In this document: positions 7,219 through 16,665 of the stretch, piece after piece | Position numbering within the stretch: the first letter of the stretch is position 1 | How the letters are laid out: every line of letters starts with the position of its first letter | Source of the DNA: Mycolicibacter hiberniae | GTDB taxonomy: Bacteria; Actinomycetota; Actinomycetes; Mycobacteriales; Mycobacteriaceae | Direction of reading: 5' to 3' | Assembly: GCF_010729485.1 (NCBI RefSeq) | Contig: NZ_AP022609.1 | Span: 1,674,001-1,738,000 of the forward strand | Length of the DNA stretch: 64,000 nt | Made by a program: the position numbers and the translations under genes | The notes under the pieces: model-generated | Databases searched by the model: none | The model's input: the letters and a program-made list of their open reading frames with translations, nothing else | What the model was told of the DNA's origin: nothing

Positions 7219-8568
7219 TCAGCGCTGCTCAGCGGCGTCGTCGGTGGCTGCGTCGTCTGGCAGTTCGCCGGCGTCGGGATGCTCGGCGCTCTGCGCGTCG
7301 CCGCCGTCGGAATCCTCCGGGCCCGGGTTATCGGCATCGCCGGTTTCGGCCTCGGGTTCGCCAACCTCGGGTTCGGCGACCTCGGCGACCTCCGAGTCCG
7401 GCACCACCCGGCCCGCATCGGCGTCGCCGGCTTCGGCGTCGGCCTCGGTGTCCTGCTGGGCCGCGGAGTCGGCGAACTGCGCCTCCTCCTGCTCGCCGGA
7501 CGGGTCGTCGACGGCCTCGGGCTCGGCCGAGTCGGCCTGGCCGGTAAGGCTTTCCGGCACCGCGACCACCGCGCCGACACCGGCCGGCGCCTCGGGCGCA
7601 TCCGGCTCGTCCGGCGCCTCGGTTGCCGGTTCCTCCGGCGCCTCGATTGCCGGCTCCTCCGGCGTTTCGGCGTCGTGGCCGCCGGCCTCCCGTGATTGCC
7701 AGGCGCTGCGAATCGCTTCGGGATCTTCGCGTCCCTTGGTCGCGAGCAGGATGTACACCACCGCGCCGATGAAGACGAATGTCGAGGTGAACGAGTTGAC
7801 CCGGATGCCGGCGATATGTGTCGCGGCGTCGTCACGGAGTAGTTCGATGCCGAACCGGCCGATGCAGTACCCCGCGACGTAAAGCGCGAACAACCGTCCG
7901 TGCCCCATTCTGAACCGCCGGTCGGCGTAGATCAGAACGAGGAACACCACGAGGTTCCAGAGCAATTCGTAGAGGAACGTCGGCTGGACGATCTTGTACA
8001 GCTCGCCCGTGGACACGCCGTCGAGCAGGTGCGGATCCCGCATGCCCGAGGCGTCTTCGCGCCAGAAGATCTCCAGCCCCCACGGCAGCGTGGTCTCGCG
8101 GCCGTAGAGCTCCTGATTGAAGTAGTTCCCGACGCGTCCGATGGCCTGCGCCAAGACGATCCCCGGGGCGATCGCGTCACCGAACGCCGGCAGGGAGATC
8201 CCCCGACGGCGGCAACCGATCCAGGCGCCCACCCCGCCGAGCGCCACCGCGCCCCAGATCCCCAGACCGCCATCCCAGATCCGTGGCGTCGCTTCCCATC
8301 CGACGCCACCCTCGCCGAAATAGGTCCGCCAGTCGGTCATCAGGTGATAGAGCCGCCCGCCGATCAATCCGAACGGCACCGCCCACAGGGCGATGTCATA
8401 GATGACGCCCGGCTCACCGCCCCGGGCCCGCCACCGGCGATCCCCGATCAGCAGGGCGACGACGATGCCCAGGATGATGCACAGGGCGTAAGCCCGGATC
8501 GGAACCGGACCGAGATGCCACACTCCGCGCGCAGGACTGGGGAAATAGGTCAGCCAATCCAACGTCAT
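7219..8568 (-). CDS. lgt: Prolipoprotein diacylglyceryl transferase with long acidic tail
   Basis: Lgt transfers diacylglycerol from phosphatidylglycerol to the lipobox cysteine of prelipoproteins at the membrane. Residues 1-285 hold the multi-helix catalytic core, with GGRLYHLMTDW (R72, H75), the signature GRVGNYFNQELYG (R145, N148) and a second essential-arginine region at ELLRDDAATHIAG. About 160 further residues form a disordered tail dominated by Glu, Ala, Asp and Pro, with repeats such as EAPEEPATEAPDEP. Long C-terminal extensions are known in mycobacterial Lgt, and this 449-residue form is typical. The ATG overlaps the trpA stop in an ATGA arrangement, so lgt is the last cistron of the trp transcript. 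LspA, which acts next in the pathway, lies at 52383-52964. Confidence 0.96.
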   Translation of the reverse strand: MTLDWLTYFPSPARGVWHLGPVPIRAYALCIILGIVVALLIGDRRWRARGGEPGVIYDIALWAVPFGLIGGRLYHLMTDWRTYFGEGGVGWEATPRIWDGGLGIWGAVALGGVGAWIGCRRRGISLPAFGDAIAPGIVLAQAIGRVGNYFNQELYGRETTLPWGLEIFWREDASGMRDPHLLDGVSTGELYKIVQPTFLYELLWNLVVFLVLIYADRRFRMGHGRLFALYVAGYCIGRFGIELLRDDAATHIAGIRVNSFTSTFVFIGAVVYILLATKGREDPEAIRSAWQSREAGGHDAETPEEPAIEAPEEPATEAPDEPDAPEAPAGVGAVVAVPESLTGQADSAEPEAVDDPSGEQEEAQFADSAAQQDTEADAEAGDADAGRVVPDSEVAEVAEPEVGEPEAETGDADNPGPEDSDGGDAQSAEHPDAGELPDDAATDDAAEQR

Positions 8569-9371
8569 CGCGTGGTAACTCCTTGGCGCACTCCCGAAGT
8601 CAGCCCCGTTGTCAGTGTCCGCAGGGCGTTCAGGCCCTCGCTCAGCGCGGTCACCAGCGCCGAGCCGACGATGACACCGTCGGTGTAGGCAGCGATCTCG
8701 GCGGCCTGGGCGCCCGATCGCACGCCCAGCCCGACACCGACGGGAATGCCGGAGACCTCGCGCACCCTGGCCACCAACTCCGGTGCCGCGTTGGACACCG
8801 TGTTGCGGGCACCGGTGACGCCCATCGTGGAGGCGGCGTAGACGAATCCGCGGGTCGCCTTGACCGTCTCGGCGAGTCGTTGCGGCGTCGAGGACGGCGC
8901 CACCAGGAAGATCCGGTCCAGCGCGTGCTGTTGGGAGGCAGCCAGCCAGTCATCGGCTTCGTCGACGATCAGGTCGGGGGTGATCAGGCCCAGTCCCCCG
9001 GCTGAGGCCAGGTCGCGGGCGAACGCGTCGACCCCGTAGCGCAGCACCGGGTTCCAGTAGGTCATCACCACGGCACGACCCCCGGCGGCGGTGATCGCCT
9101 CGACGGCGCGCAGCGTGTCGCGCACTCGCACACCGCCTTGCAGCGCGGTCTCCGTGGCGCGCGCGATGGTCGGGCCGTCCATCCCCGGATCGGAGTACGG
9201 CACGCCGACTTCGACGAGGTCGCAACCGGTTTCGACCAAAGCGGTCATCGCGGCGATCGATCCCGCCACATCCGGGTAGCCGGTCGGCAGATAGCCGATC
9301 AGTGCGGCACGGCCCTCGGCCCGGCAGGCCGCGAACATCGGGGCCAACCGGTCGCCGGCGTGGTCGGTCAC
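8565..9371 (-). CDS. trpA: Tryptophan synthase alpha subunit
   Basis: TrpA cleaves indole-3-glycerol phosphate to indole and glyceraldehyde 3-phosphate and passes indole to TrpB. The 268-residue barrel shows the catalytic pair in [11 protein letters not shown] (family Glu49 and Asp60), [11 protein letters not shown] near the start, [12 protein letters not shown] and the phosphate-binding GVGLGVRSG. The GTG start at 9371 overlaps the TGA of trpB (GTGA). The frame stays open upstream through trpB only as a shadow. Its own stop overlaps the lgt start. It should form the alpha2beta2 complex with the adjacent TrpB. Confidence 0.96.
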   Translation of the reverse strand: MTDHAGDRLAPMFAACRAEGRAALIGYLPTGYPDVAGSIAAMTALVETGCDLVEVGVPYSDPGMDGPTIARATETALQGGVRVRDTLRAVEAITAAGGRAVVMTYWNPVLRYGVDAFARDLASAGGLGLITPDLIVDEADDWLAASQQHALDRIFLVAPSSTPQRLAETVKATRGFVYAASTMGVTGARNTVSNAAPELVARVREVSGIPVGVGLGVRSGAQAAEIAAYTDGVIVGSALVTALSEGLNALRTLTTGLTSGVRQGVTTR

Positions 9372-10636
9372 GACGCGTCCCCCGTCTGGTCGAACAGCCC
9401 GAACCACTCGGCCGCCGTTTCCACGTCCTTGTCGCCGCGGCCGGACACGTTCACCACGATGATCTTTCCGGGCCCCAGCTCGGCCGCCAGTTTGAGCGCG
9501 CCGGCTATCGCGTGTGCCGATTCGATCGCGGGAATGATCCCCTCGGTGCGGCACAGGACGCCGAAGGCATCCATGGCTTCGGCGTCGGTGATCGGGCGGT
9601 ATTCGGCGCGCCCGGTCTCGCGCAGCCAGGCGTGTTCGGGGCCCACACCGGGATAGTCCAGGCCCGCCGAGATCGAATGCGACTCGATGGTCTGACCGTC
9701 CTCGTCTTGCAGCAGGTAGGAGAACGAGCCCTGAAAGGCACCCGGCGATCCGCCGGCGAAGGTCGCGGCATGCCGGCCGGTGTCCACCCCGTCGCCGCCG
9801 GCTTCGAACCCGATCAGCCGAACCGCCGGATCGTCGATGAAGGCGTGGAAGATGCCGATGGCGTTGGACCCGCCGCCCACGCACGCCACCACGGCATCGG
9901 GCAACCGGCCCGCCATCTGCTGGATCTGAACGCGCGTCTCCAGTCCGACGATCCGCTGGAAGTCCCGCACCATGGTCGGGAACGGGTGCGGTCCGGCCGC
10001 GGTGCCGAAGCAGTAGTAGGTGCGATCGGCATTGGTGACCCAGTCCCGGAACGCCTCGTTGATGGCGTCTTTGAGGGTCTGCGAACCGGATTCGACGGAC
10101 ACCACCTGGGCGCCCAGCAGCCGCATCCTGGCCACGTTGAGCGCCTGACGGCGGGTGTCGACCGCACCCATGTAGATCACGCACTCCAGCCCGAGCAGGG
10201 CGCAGGCGGTCGCGGTGGCGACGCCGTGCTGGCCGGCACCGGTCTCGGCGATCACCCGGGTCTTGCCCATGCGGCGCGCCAACAGCGCCTGGCCGAGCAC
10301 GTTGTTGATCTTGTGCGAACCGGTGTGGTTGAGGTCTTCGCGCTTCAAGAAGATGCGGGCGCCGCCGCCGTGGGCCGTCAGGCGCTGCGCCTCATACAGC
10401 GGCGAGGGCCGGCCGGTGTAGTGGGTCTGCAGGTCGTCGAGGGTGTCGAGGAACTCGCGGTCGTTGCGCACCTTGTCGTAGGCGGCGGTGACCTCTTCGA
10501 TGACCGCCATCAGCGCTTCGGCGACGTAGCGGCCGCCGTAGACGCCGAAATGCCCGCGGGCGTCGGGCTCGTGGCGGGTGGGTTCAGCCACTCCGGCACT
10601 GGCGCGCGGAAGACTCGGGTGCGGGTTCTCTGACAT
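9368..10636 (-). CDS. trpB: Tryptophan synthase beta subunit
   Basis: TrpB is the pyridoxal-phosphate enzyme that joins indole and serine to make tryptophan. The 422-residue protein has the PLP lysine in [15 protein letters not shown], the phosphate loop GGGSNAIG and the N-terminal [16 protein letters not shown] segment. Its ATG lies directly after the trpC stop TAA with no spacer. Its TGA overlaps the GTG of trpA. This spacing implies strict translational coupling across trpC-B-A. Nothing unusual is seen in the active-site motifs. Confidence 0.97.
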   Translation of the reverse strand: MSENPHPSLPRASAGVAEPTRHEPDARGHFGVYGGRYVAEALMAVIEEVTAAYDKVRNDREFLDTLDDLQTHYTGRPSPLYEAQRLTAHGGGARIFLKREDLNHTGSHKINNVLGQALLARRMGKTRVIAETGAGQHGVATATACALLGLECVIYMGAVDTRRQALNVARMRLLGAQVVSVESGSQTLKDAINEAFRDWVTNADRTYYCFGTAAGPHPFPTMVRDFQRIVGLETRVQIQQMAGRLPDAVVACVGGGSNAIGIFHAFIDDPAVRLIGFEAGGDGVDTGRHAATFAGGSPGAFQGSFSYLLQDEDGQTIESHSISAGLDYPGVGPEHAWLRETGRAEYRPITDAEAMDAFGVLCRTEGIIPAIESAHAIAGALKLAAELGPGKIIVVNVSGRGDKDVETAAEWFGLFDQTGDAS

Positions 10637-11449
10637 TTAGCGGGCCGACTTCGGGCAGGACGGATGCTTACCCGCACTGACCAAATCGGCAACAGCTGCT
10701 CGCGGGTCGCCGCTGGTGACCAGCCCCTCGCCGACCAGGACCGCATCCGCGCCGGCACCGGCGTAGGCCAACAGGTCCGCGGTGCCGCGGACGCCGGACT
10801 CGGCGATCTTGACCACCTCGGTGGGCAGTCCGGGCGCGATGCGTGCGAAGCAGTCGCGGTCGACTTCCAGTGTCGTGAGGTCGCGGGCGTTGACACCGAT
10901 CACCTTGGCGCCGGCGGTCAGTGCGCGGTCGGCCTCCTCTTCGGTGTGCACCTCGACCAGGGCGGTCATGCCGAGCGACTCGGTGCGGTCCAGCAGGGAT
11001 TCCAGGGCCTGCTGGCCGAGTGCCGCCACGATCAGCAGCAGCATGTCCGCGCCGTGGGCGCGCGCCTCGTGAATCTGGTACGGGCGCACGATGAAGTCTT
11101 TGCGCAGCACCGGAACCGACACCGCGGCCCGCACCGCGTCCAAGTCCGCCAGCGAGCCGTTGAACCGGCGCTGCTCGGTCAGCACACTGATCGCGCGGGC
11201 GCCGCCATCGGCATAGGAGCTGGCCAGATCCGCCGGGTCGGCGATGGGAGCCAGCTGCCCCTTCGACGGACTGGCCCGCTTCACCTCCGCGATCACCGCG
11301 ATGCCGGGCTCGCGCAGCGCAGCCATCACGTCCAGCGGCGGGGGCATGGCCTCAGCTGCGGCTTTGACTTCCGCCAGTGGGGCGGCAGCCTCTCGGACGG
11401 CAAGGTCGGCGCAGACTCCCTCGATGATGGAGTCGAGAACCGAAGTCAT
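10637..11449 (-). CDS. trpC: Indole-3-glycerol-phosphate synthase
   Basis: TrpC closes the indole ring from the CdRP intermediate. Expected motifs are present: [52 protein letters not shown] and [11 protein letters not shown]. The ATG at 11449 (MTSVLDSII) is chosen because AGAGGAAG lies about 10 nt upstream and the protein then has the family length of 270 residues. The longer frame to 11500 adds a non-homologous leader. The protein is monofunctional, with no TrpF domain attached, which is relevant because no trpF gene is in the window. The stop abuts the trpB start. Confidence 0.96.
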   Translation of the reverse strand: MTSVLDSIIEGVCADLAVREAAAPLAEVKAAAEAMPPPLDVMAALREPGIAVIAEVKRASPSKGQLAPIADPADLASSYADGGARAISVLTEQRRFNGSLADLDAVRAAVSVPVLRKDFIVRPYQIHEARAHGADMLLLIVAALGQQALESLLDRTESLGMTALVEVHTEEEADRALTAGAKVIGVNARDLTTLEVDRDCFARIAPGLPTEVVKIAESGVRGTADLLAYAGAGADAVLVGEGLVTSGDPRAAVADLVSAGKHPSCPKSAR

Positions 11450-11530
11450 GACTGCCGCTTCCTCTCCCGCGTCCGGTGGGCCTTCGTCGAACACTTCCAA
11501 GAAGGGTAACGATCGTCGCTGCCCGCGCTG

Positions 11531-12190
11531 TCACCGACCCTCGCCGTCCGGTCCCGGTGGCCGCTCCTCCGGATCCCCGGTGGGGTCGCGCCCCTCGTCG
11601 AGGGCGTCCCACATCATTCGTTCCGACACCTGCGCACCCGCCGGTCCGGCGGGCAGATCCCGGGTGGCCGCACGGCGCGCCGCAGGCGCGGAATACTTGC
11701 TGACGCGGCCGCCGCCGTGCGCGGCGGTGCGCATCAGCAACACGGCCGCTGCCAGCACGCACCCGGCCGCAACCAGGGTCAACACCGCTCCGGTCAGGCG
11801 CCGGTCGGTGCCCAGCAGAGAGGTCAGCGGCACCTCGGCGATGTCCAGCGCCCGCACCGTGATGTCACGGGCCGCCCACATGCTCAGGCCCAGGTAGCCG
11901 CACGCCAGGCTCACCGCGGCCAGCACCACCGCCAGGACCCGCAGTTGCCATCCGCGCACCGCCATCGCGGCCACCGCAGCAGCCAGGCACAACAGCGCCA
12001 TCGGCACCAGCGCGGTGGACCAGGACGCCCCGGTGACGGTGAGCTGTCTGGGCTGGCCGAGCCCGTCGAACGAGCGAATCAGCACCCACGGCAGCCGGGA
12101 GGCGCCCCACAACCCTCCGGCGGCGACTACCAGCAGCAGTTGCGCCCCGCGAAGGGTGCGGGCCTGGTGAGGTTCGCGGCCGTCAGCCAT
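11531..12190 (-). CDS. Trp-region conserved membrane protein (TIGR02234 type)
   Basis: This 219-residue protein has four membrane helices, near residues 15-33, 58-79, 84-102 and 128-148. A cytosolic tail rich in Arg, Pro and Glu follows, with [16 protein letters not shown]. Actinobacteria commonly carry such a gene between trpE and trpC (Rv1610 in M. tuberculosis, as I recall), where it is named only for that location. The ATG at 12190 overlaps the end of trpE by 8 nt, so it is coupled to trpE translation. The function is unknown. Strict positional conservation suggests a link to chorismate or anthranilate metabolism or transport, but that is inference. Confidence 0.88.
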   Translation of the reverse strand: MADGREPHQARTLRGAQLLLVVAAGGLWGASRLPWVLIRSFDGLGQPRQLTVTGASWSTALVPMALLCLAAAVAAMAVRGWQLRVLAVVLAAVSLACGYLGLSMWAARDITVRALDIAEVPLTSLLGTDRRLTGAVLTLVAAGCVLAAAVLLMRTAAHGGGRVSKYSAPAARRAATRDLPAGPAGAQVSERMMWDALDEGRDPTGDPEERPPGPDGEGR

Positions 12191-13730
12191 CGGTCCCGGG
12201 CGCGCCCAGCGTCTGTGCGGCGGCGATCGCGGCCAGCACGGCGCGGGCCTTGTTGGAGGCCTCGGTGTATTCGTAGGGGCCGTTGGAGTCGGCGACCACG
12301 CCCCCACCGGCCTGGACATAGGCGGTGCCGGAGCGCATCAGCGCGGTGCGGATCGCGATGGCGAAGTCGGCGTTGCCGGCGAAGTCCAGGTAACCGACCA
12401 CGCCGCCGTAGAGCCCGCGCCGGGTCTTCTCGACTTCCTCGATCAGCTCCATCGCCCTGACCTTGGGGGCCCCGGACAGGGTGCCGGCGGGAAAACAGGC
12501 GGTCACCGCGTCCAGCGCGGTCCGGTCCTCGGCGAGTTCCCCGGTGACGGTGGACACCAGGTGCATGACGTGGCTGTAGCGCTCGATGTGGCTGTAATCG
12601 GAGACCCGCACCGTCCCCGGAACGCACACCCGGCCCAGGTCGTTGCGGCCCAGATCGACCAGCATCAGGTGTTCGGCGAGCTCCTTCTCGTCCTCCAGGA
12701 GCCCCTTGGCCAGCAGCTGGTCTTCCTCCTCGGTCGCGCCCCGCCACCGGGTTCCGGCGATCGGGTGGGTGGTCGCGCGGCCCTCCTGGACGGTCACCAG
12801 CGCCTCGGGGCTCGAACCCACGATCGAGAAGGCCAGTTCCCCGTCGCCGTCGGGCACCTGCAGCAGGTACATGTACGGGCTGGGATTGGACACCCGCAGC
12901 ATCCGGTAGACATCGAGCGGGTCGGCCGTCGTCGTCATCTCGAAACGCTGCGAGGGAACCACCTGAAACGCCTCGCCGGCTTCGATCTCGCCGACCAGTC
13001 GCTCGACGATCGCCCCGTACTCCTCGGGGGTCCGCTGCCCGCGGTAGTCCGGGTCGGGCCGGTCGAAGGTCGCGACGCTGGACTCCAGCGGCTGGCTCAA
13101 CGCCGCCGTCATCACATCCAGGCGGGCGACCGCGTCGTCGTAGGCCTCGTCGACATGCTCGTCGGTGCCGTTCCAGTTGACCGCGTTGGCGATCAGGGTG
13201 ATGGTGCCCTCGTGGTGGTCCACGGCCGCCATGTCGCTGGCCAGCAGCAGCAGCATGTCGGGCAGCCCCAGGTCATCGACCGCGAGTTCGGGCAGCCGCT
13301 CGAGGCGGCGCACCAGGTCATAGGTGAAGAAGCCCACCAGCCCGCTCGACAGCGGCGGCAGCCCGGGGATGGTCGCCGTCTCCAGCAGGGCCAATGTCTG
13401 GCGCAGGGCCTGCAAGGGGTCGCCTCCGGTGGGCGCGTCCTGCGGCACCGCGCCCAGCCACACCGCCTCACCGTCGCGCACCGTCAACGCCGAGGTGGTG
13501 CCGGCGCCGATGAACGACCACCGCGACCACGACCGGCCGTTCTCGGCCGATTCGAGCAGAAACGTGCCGGGCCGGTTGGCGGCCAGCTTGCGGTAGGCCG
13601 ACAGCGGCGTCTCGGCGTCGGCCAGAACCTTGCGGGTCACCGGGACCACTCGGTGCTCAGCCGCCAGGGCCCGGAAGTCCGCCCGGGAGGTGACACCGAC
13701 CCTCGAAGTGCTCGTGGTTTGCACGCGCAT
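12183..13730 (-). CDS. trpE: Anthranilate synthase component I
   Basis: TrpE makes anthranilate from chorismate, with ammonia supplied by a TrpG partner not found here. The 515-residue protein shows the LLES tryptophan feedback motif in [19 protein letters not shown]. Its chorismate-binding core includes [30 protein letters not shown] and [18 protein letters not shown]. The ATG at 13730 is a choice; an in-frame ATG at 13745 and a GTG a few codons inside are possible, and a close GGGAAG precedes the chosen ATG. It is the first gene of the trp cluster and is divergent from bcpB. I see no Trp-rich leader peptide in the 106-bp divergent spacer. Confidence 0.95.
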   Translation of the reverse strand: MRVQTTSTSRVGVTSRADFRALAAEHRVVPVTRKVLADAETPLSAYRKLAANRPGTFLLESAENGRSWSRWSFIGAGTTSALTVRDGEAVWLGAVPQDAPTGGDPLQALRQTLALLETATIPGLPPLSSGLVGFFTYDLVRRLERLPELAVDDLGLPDMLLLLASDMAAVDHHEGTITLIANAVNWNGTDEHVDEAYDDAVARLDVMTAALSQPLESSVATFDRPDPDYRGQRTPEEYGAIVERLVGEIEAGEAFQVVPSQRFEMTTTADPLDVYRMLRVSNPSPYMYLLQVPDGDGELAFSIVGSSPEALVTVQEGRATTHPIAGTRWRGATEEEDQLLAKGLLEDEKELAEHLMLVDLGRNDLGRVCVPGTVRVSDYSHIERYSHVMHLVSTVTGELAEDRTALDAVTACFPAGTLSGAPKVRAMELIEEVEKTRRGLYGGVVGYLDFAGNADFAIAIRTALMRSGTAYVQAGGGVVADSNGPYEYTEASNKARAVLAAIAAAQTLGAPGTDG

Positions 13731-13823
13731 ATCTTCCCAGACCATGCTGATTGCCGGCGCGGCGGCGCAGCGGCCCGGCGGAATCGGACCCGGTGATCGC
13801 CGTCGCGACGCTGACACCGGGAG

Positions 13824-13829
13824 TAGCGT
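13824..13829 (+). promoter_or_regulatory. Likely -10 element of a leaderless bcpB transcript
   Basis: TAGCGT is followed by 7 nt and the ATG of bcpB. No ribosome-binding site is visible, as expected for a leaderless mRNA. Confidence 0.45.
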
Positions 13830-13836
13830 GGCCGGC

Positions 13837-14301
13837 ATGAAAACCGGTGACACCGTGGCGGACTTCGAGCTCCCCGACCAGACCGGGGCGCTGCGCACCC
13901 TCAGTGAGCTGCTGGCCGCGGGGCCGGTGGTGCTGTTCTTCTATCCGGCGGCGATGACGCCGGGCTGCACCAAGGAAGCCTGTCACTTCCGCGACCTGGC
14001 CGGCGAGTTCGCCGCCGTCGGGGCCACCCGGGTGGGTATCAGCGCCGACGCGGTCGCCAAACAGGCCAAGTTCGCCGACCAGCAGGGGTTCGATTACCCG
14101 CTTTTGTCCGACGCCGACGGCACCGTGGCGGCGCAGTTCGGCGTCAAGCGCGGCCTGCTGGGCAAGTTCCTGCCGGTGAAGCGGACCACGTTCGTGATCG
14201 ACACCGACCGCACCGTGCTGGCCGTGATCGCCAGCGAGTTCTCGATGGACACCCACGCCGATACGGCGCTGGAGGCGTTGCGGACGCGCCGGACGGCCTA
14301 G
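13837..14301 (+). CDS. bcpB: Thiol peroxidase of the BCP/PrxQ family
   Basis: This 154-residue peroxiredoxin reduces hydroperoxides. The peroxidatic cysteine is C44 in [10 protein letters not shown] and the resolving cysteine is C49, the C-x4-C spacing of atypical two-cysteine PrxQ enzymes. The thioredoxin-fold elements [10 protein letters not shown] and the later RTTFVIDTD strand are intact. The length matches Rv1608c BcpB as I recall. The start at ATG 13837 gives [15 protein letters not shown], the usual N-terminus. The gene is divergent from trpE and convergent with the first DivIVA-like gene, with only 19 nt between their stops. Confidence 0.94.
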   Translation: MKTGDTVADFELPDQTGALRTLSELLAAGPVVLFFYPAAMTPGCTKEACHFRDLAGEFAAVGATRVGISADAVAKQAKFADQQGFDYPLLSDADGTVAAQFGVKRGLLGKFLPVKRTTFVIDTDRTVLAVIASEFSMDTHADTALEALRTRRTA

Positions 14302-14320
14302 CAGCGCGGCTCTACCCCGG

Positions 14321-15361
14321 TTATCCGCCGGTGTGCGCCGGTGCCTCGGATTCGGCCTCGCTCGCCTCGGCTGGGCCGGCCGCTGCCCGGGCCTCGCCGA
14401 CCGCGGTGTCGATCCAATTTCTGATCTCGCTGAGGTGGGTGACGATGCCGGCGCGTTCGCGGCCGAGTTGCTCCACCTCGGCCTGCGTGCGGTCGCGCAG
14501 CAGTTTGGCCTCGCGTTTGGTGTTGGCGATCAGCGAGGACGCCTCCAGGCGGGCCTCCTTGTCCAGCTTGGCGATGTTGGCCTCGGCCTGCTCCCACGCC
14601 GCCTTCATCTTCTGGTCCAGGCGCTGCTGGGCCTCGCGGCGGTTGCGCTCGTCCTCTTCCCAGGCCAGCTTGATCTGCTCGTCGAGGGCCTCCTGCGCCG
14701 CCCGGCGATTGCGTTCGTCGTCCTCGGCCAGCCGCTGGTACACCTCGCGGCGACTGCGCTCGGCTTCTTCGATCTCCTGGGCGATGCGGCTGCGCTCCTC
14801 GTGGGCGATGCGCAGGATCTGCTCCGCCTCCTGGGTCGCGGCTTCGAGAATCTTCGTCCGGCGGGCGTGGGTGGACGCCTGGAACTCGGCGAGTGCCGCA
14901 CTGGCAGCAGCCCGGTCGTGACTGGCCGCCTCCAGCTGCTCGCGCAGCTCCGTGGTGAGGGCCTCGGCGTCCTGGCGTGCCAGTTCCTTGGTGCGCCGCG
15001 CCTCCTCGGAGGCGATGCGCATCATCCGCGCGATCCGGTCGGACATGCCCTCGACGGAGTCGACCGGGCCGGCGACCTGCTCGAACTGCGATCGCAGCTG
15101 GGCCAGTTCGGCCGTGAGGCGCTGCCGCTCGTTCTCGGCCTCGGCGGTCATACGCACCACGTCGTTTTGCAGCCGCGTGACTTCGGCGGCCAGCTGTTCG
15201 CGGTCGATGAGCGTCTTCGACTTGCTCGCCTCGAGGGACTTGTTGCGCTCCTGCAGCACGCTGATCTCGTGGTGCAGCCTGCCGATGTAGTCGGAGACCT
15301 CATTGCGATCGAAACCGCGCATCTGCGTTTCGAAGTCGGGAATCTCCAGCGCCACCGGCAT
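14321..15361 (-). CDS. DivIVA-domain coiled-coil protein (paralog A)
   Basis: The 346-residue protein opens with a DivIVA-like segment, FETQMRGFDRNEVSDYIGRL (residues 9-28), then predicted coiled coil to about residue 320 and an acidic Ala/Glu tail. Residues 191-278 contain four units of exactly 22 residues. Units 213-234 and 235-256 are nearly identical in pattern (E-x-D-E-R-N-R-R at the start, K-x-A-W at the end). DivIVA proteins such as Wag31 bind curved membrane at poles and scaffold growth, but this is not Wag31: it lacks the Wag31 length and context. A GTG at 15373 is an alternative start. It is a clear paralog of the next gene and has its own sigma-A-like promoter. A polar or cytoskeletal scaffold role is inference. 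Confidence 0.82.
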   Translation of the reverse strand: MPVALEIPDFETQMRGFDRNEVSDYIGRLHHEISVLQERNKSLEASKSKTLIDREQLAAEVTRLQNDVVRMTAEAENERQRLTAELAQLRSQFEQVAGPVDSVEGMSDRIARMMRIASEEARRTKELARQDAEALTTELREQLEAASHDRAAASAALAEFQASTHARRTKILEAATQEAEQILRIAHEERSRIAQEIEEAERSRREVYQRLAEDDERNRRAAQEALDEQIKLAWEEDERNRREAQQRLDQKMKAAWEQAEANIAKLDKEARLEASSLIANTKREAKLLRDRTQAEVEQLGRERAGIVTHLSEIRNWIDTAVGEARAAAGPAEASEAESEAPAHTGG

Positions 15362-15475
15362 GCTCCTAAGCACCTGAGGGGGTCGGTCTTCGGTCGATGG
15401 GGTAGCCGGAATTCAACCGAGTTGGCTTGTGCCCGAAGCCAACTGGATGTGCCGACTCAAGTCACCGTGCGACGG

Positions 15476-15504
15476 AGCGTATCAGAACCCCGCGGGCATG
15501 TCAC
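15476..15504 (-). promoter_or_regulatory. Sigma-A-like promoter of DivIVA paralog A
   Basis: On the minus strand GTGACA (15504-15499) and TACGCT (15481-15476) are separated by 17 nt, close to the housekeeping -35/-10 consensus. The element starts just downstream of the stop of paralog B and leaves a leader of about 110 nt before paralog A. A near-copy precedes paralog B. Confidence 0.6.
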
Positions 15505-15509
15505 CGGAC

Positions 15510-16493
15510 TTACGGTGGGCGAACAGCTTGGGTTTCGCTACCGGCAGTGCCGATCCACTTCTGGATCTCGTCGAGGTCGGCGCGGATTCCGGCGCGCTCG
15601 ACGTGCAGCAGCGCCCCGTCGGCGTGTGCTCGTTCGCGCAGCGCCCCGGCTTGTCGCTCGGCATCGGCGATCAGGGCCGTCGCTTGCGCCCGCGCCTGTT
15701 CGTCGATCGTGGCGATGTTGGCCTCGACCTGTTCCCAGGTGGCCTGCAGCTTCTGCTCCAGCTGCCGCCGCGACCGACGGCGATTGCGTTCGTCGTCTTC
15801 CCAGGACCGCTTGATCTGGTTGTCGAGGGCCTCGTTGGACGCCAGGCGGCGGCGTTCGTCCTCCTCGGCCAGCCGGCGGTACAACGCCCGGCGGCGCTGT
15901 TGGGCCTCGGCGGTCTGTTCGGCGATGCGAGCGCGCTCCTCGTGCGCCGATCGCAGGATCTGCTGCGCTTCGGCGGTTGCGATGTCCAGGATCTTGATCT
16001 GGCGCGTTCGGGCCGCCGACTCCACCCCGGTCAGTTCTTCGCCGGCGGCGGCCCGCTCGTAGCGGGCGGCCACCAGCTTCTCGCGCAGATCCCGGGTCAG
16101 AGCGTCAGTCTCCCGACAAGCCAGCTCCTTGACGCGCCGCGCCTCCTCGGCGGCCATCCGCATCATCACCGTCAGCCGCTCGGGTGCTCCGACCGCCGGA
16201 TTCTCGGCGCCGGTGGCCTCAGCGAGCCGGCGGCGCAGGTTCTGTATCTCGGCGATGAGTTCACCGCGCCGGCAGTCGGCATCGGCGGCCTTGTGCACGA
16301 CGTCCTTCTTCAGCCTCGCCAGCTCGGCAATGAGTTGTTCGCGATTCGATTCAGCCTGCGTCCGCACGGCGTTGAGCGATTTCGCCCGGTCGCGCAAATA
16401 GTCGATTTCGTGGTGGAGGCGCGCGAGGTAATCCGCCACCGCAGTGCGATCGAAACCGCGCATCTGCGTTGGGAATGGCGGAATATTCAGCAC
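15510..16493 (-). CDS. DivIVA-domain coiled-coil protein (paralog B)
   Basis: This 327-residue protein is collinear with paralog A. It starts with FPTQMRGFDRTAVADYLARL, has a long heptad/hendecad coiled coil and ends in DLDEIQKWIGTA, the counterpart of A's LSEIRNWIDTA. The same 22-residue units recur in its C-terminal half (EEDERRRLA..., EDDERNRRR..., EQVEANIAT...). It lacks A's acidic tail and is more basic. A cysteine pair is seen at VKELACRE and DADCRRGE. Strong AGGAGGAG precedes the GTG start at 16493. Gene order, architecture and promoter similarity indicate tandem duplication. It may hetero-oligomerise with A through the coiled coil; that is inference. Confidence 0.8.
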   Translation of the reverse strand: MLNIPPFPTQMRGFDRTAVADYLARLHHEIDYLRDRAKSLNAVRTQAESNREQLIAELARLKKDVVHKAADADCRRGELIAEIQNLRRRLAEATGAENPAVGAPERLTVMMRMAAEEARRVKELACRETDALTRDLREKLVAARYERAAAGEELTGVESAARTRQIKILDIATAEAQQILRSAHEERARIAEQTAEAQQRRRALYRRLAEEDERRRLASNEALDNQIKRSWEDDERNRRRSRRQLEQKLQATWEQVEANIATIDEQARAQATALIADAERQAGALRERAHADGALLHVERAGIRADLDEIQKWIGTAGSETQAVRPP

Positions 16494-16608
16494 CGGAACC
16501 GACTCCTCCTCTCGGCAAGACTCGATGGTCGGCCGGCGCCTGGGTCAACCCCGGGAAAAGCGCACATCAGGACAGGTCAGCCGCCACAGACACGCCGCCG
16601 CGCGACGA

Positions 16609-16637
16609 AGCGTAGCAGACGGGTGCGAACGTGTCAC
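16609..16637 (-). promoter_or_regulatory. Sigma-A-like promoter of DivIVA paralog B
   Basis: On the minus strand GTGACA (16637-16632) and TACGCT (16614-16609) are again 17 nt apart. Flanking bases also match the paralog A promoter (CGGTGACA before and CGTCGC after the -10), so the promoter was duplicated with the gene. Confidence 0.6.
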
Positions 16638-16665
16638 CGAAAAAATAAATGGCCGAAGCGGTACT

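Noticed and set aside
5305..7695. 796-codon plus-strand open frame across pyk and the TM2 gene
   Set aside because: It spans two well-supported minus-strand genes and their spacer, and its composition (His/Gln/Arg/Gly) is that of a shadow frame.
7244..7882. Ser-rich plus-strand frame opposite the Lgt tail
   Set aside because: It is the reverse reading of the acidic Ala/Glu/Pro repeat of Lgt and starts inside that repeat.
8565..10184. Single long frame covering trpA and part of trpB, suggesting a fusion
   Set aside because: trpB is complete in its own frame and trpA begins with a GTG overlapping the trpB stop; the upstream part of the frame has no TrpA or TrpB residues.
13731..13836. Possible tryptophan leader peptide or attenuator before trpE
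   Set aside because: Only one Trp codon occurs in the short frame leading into trpE, and no terminator/antiterminator pair was visible.
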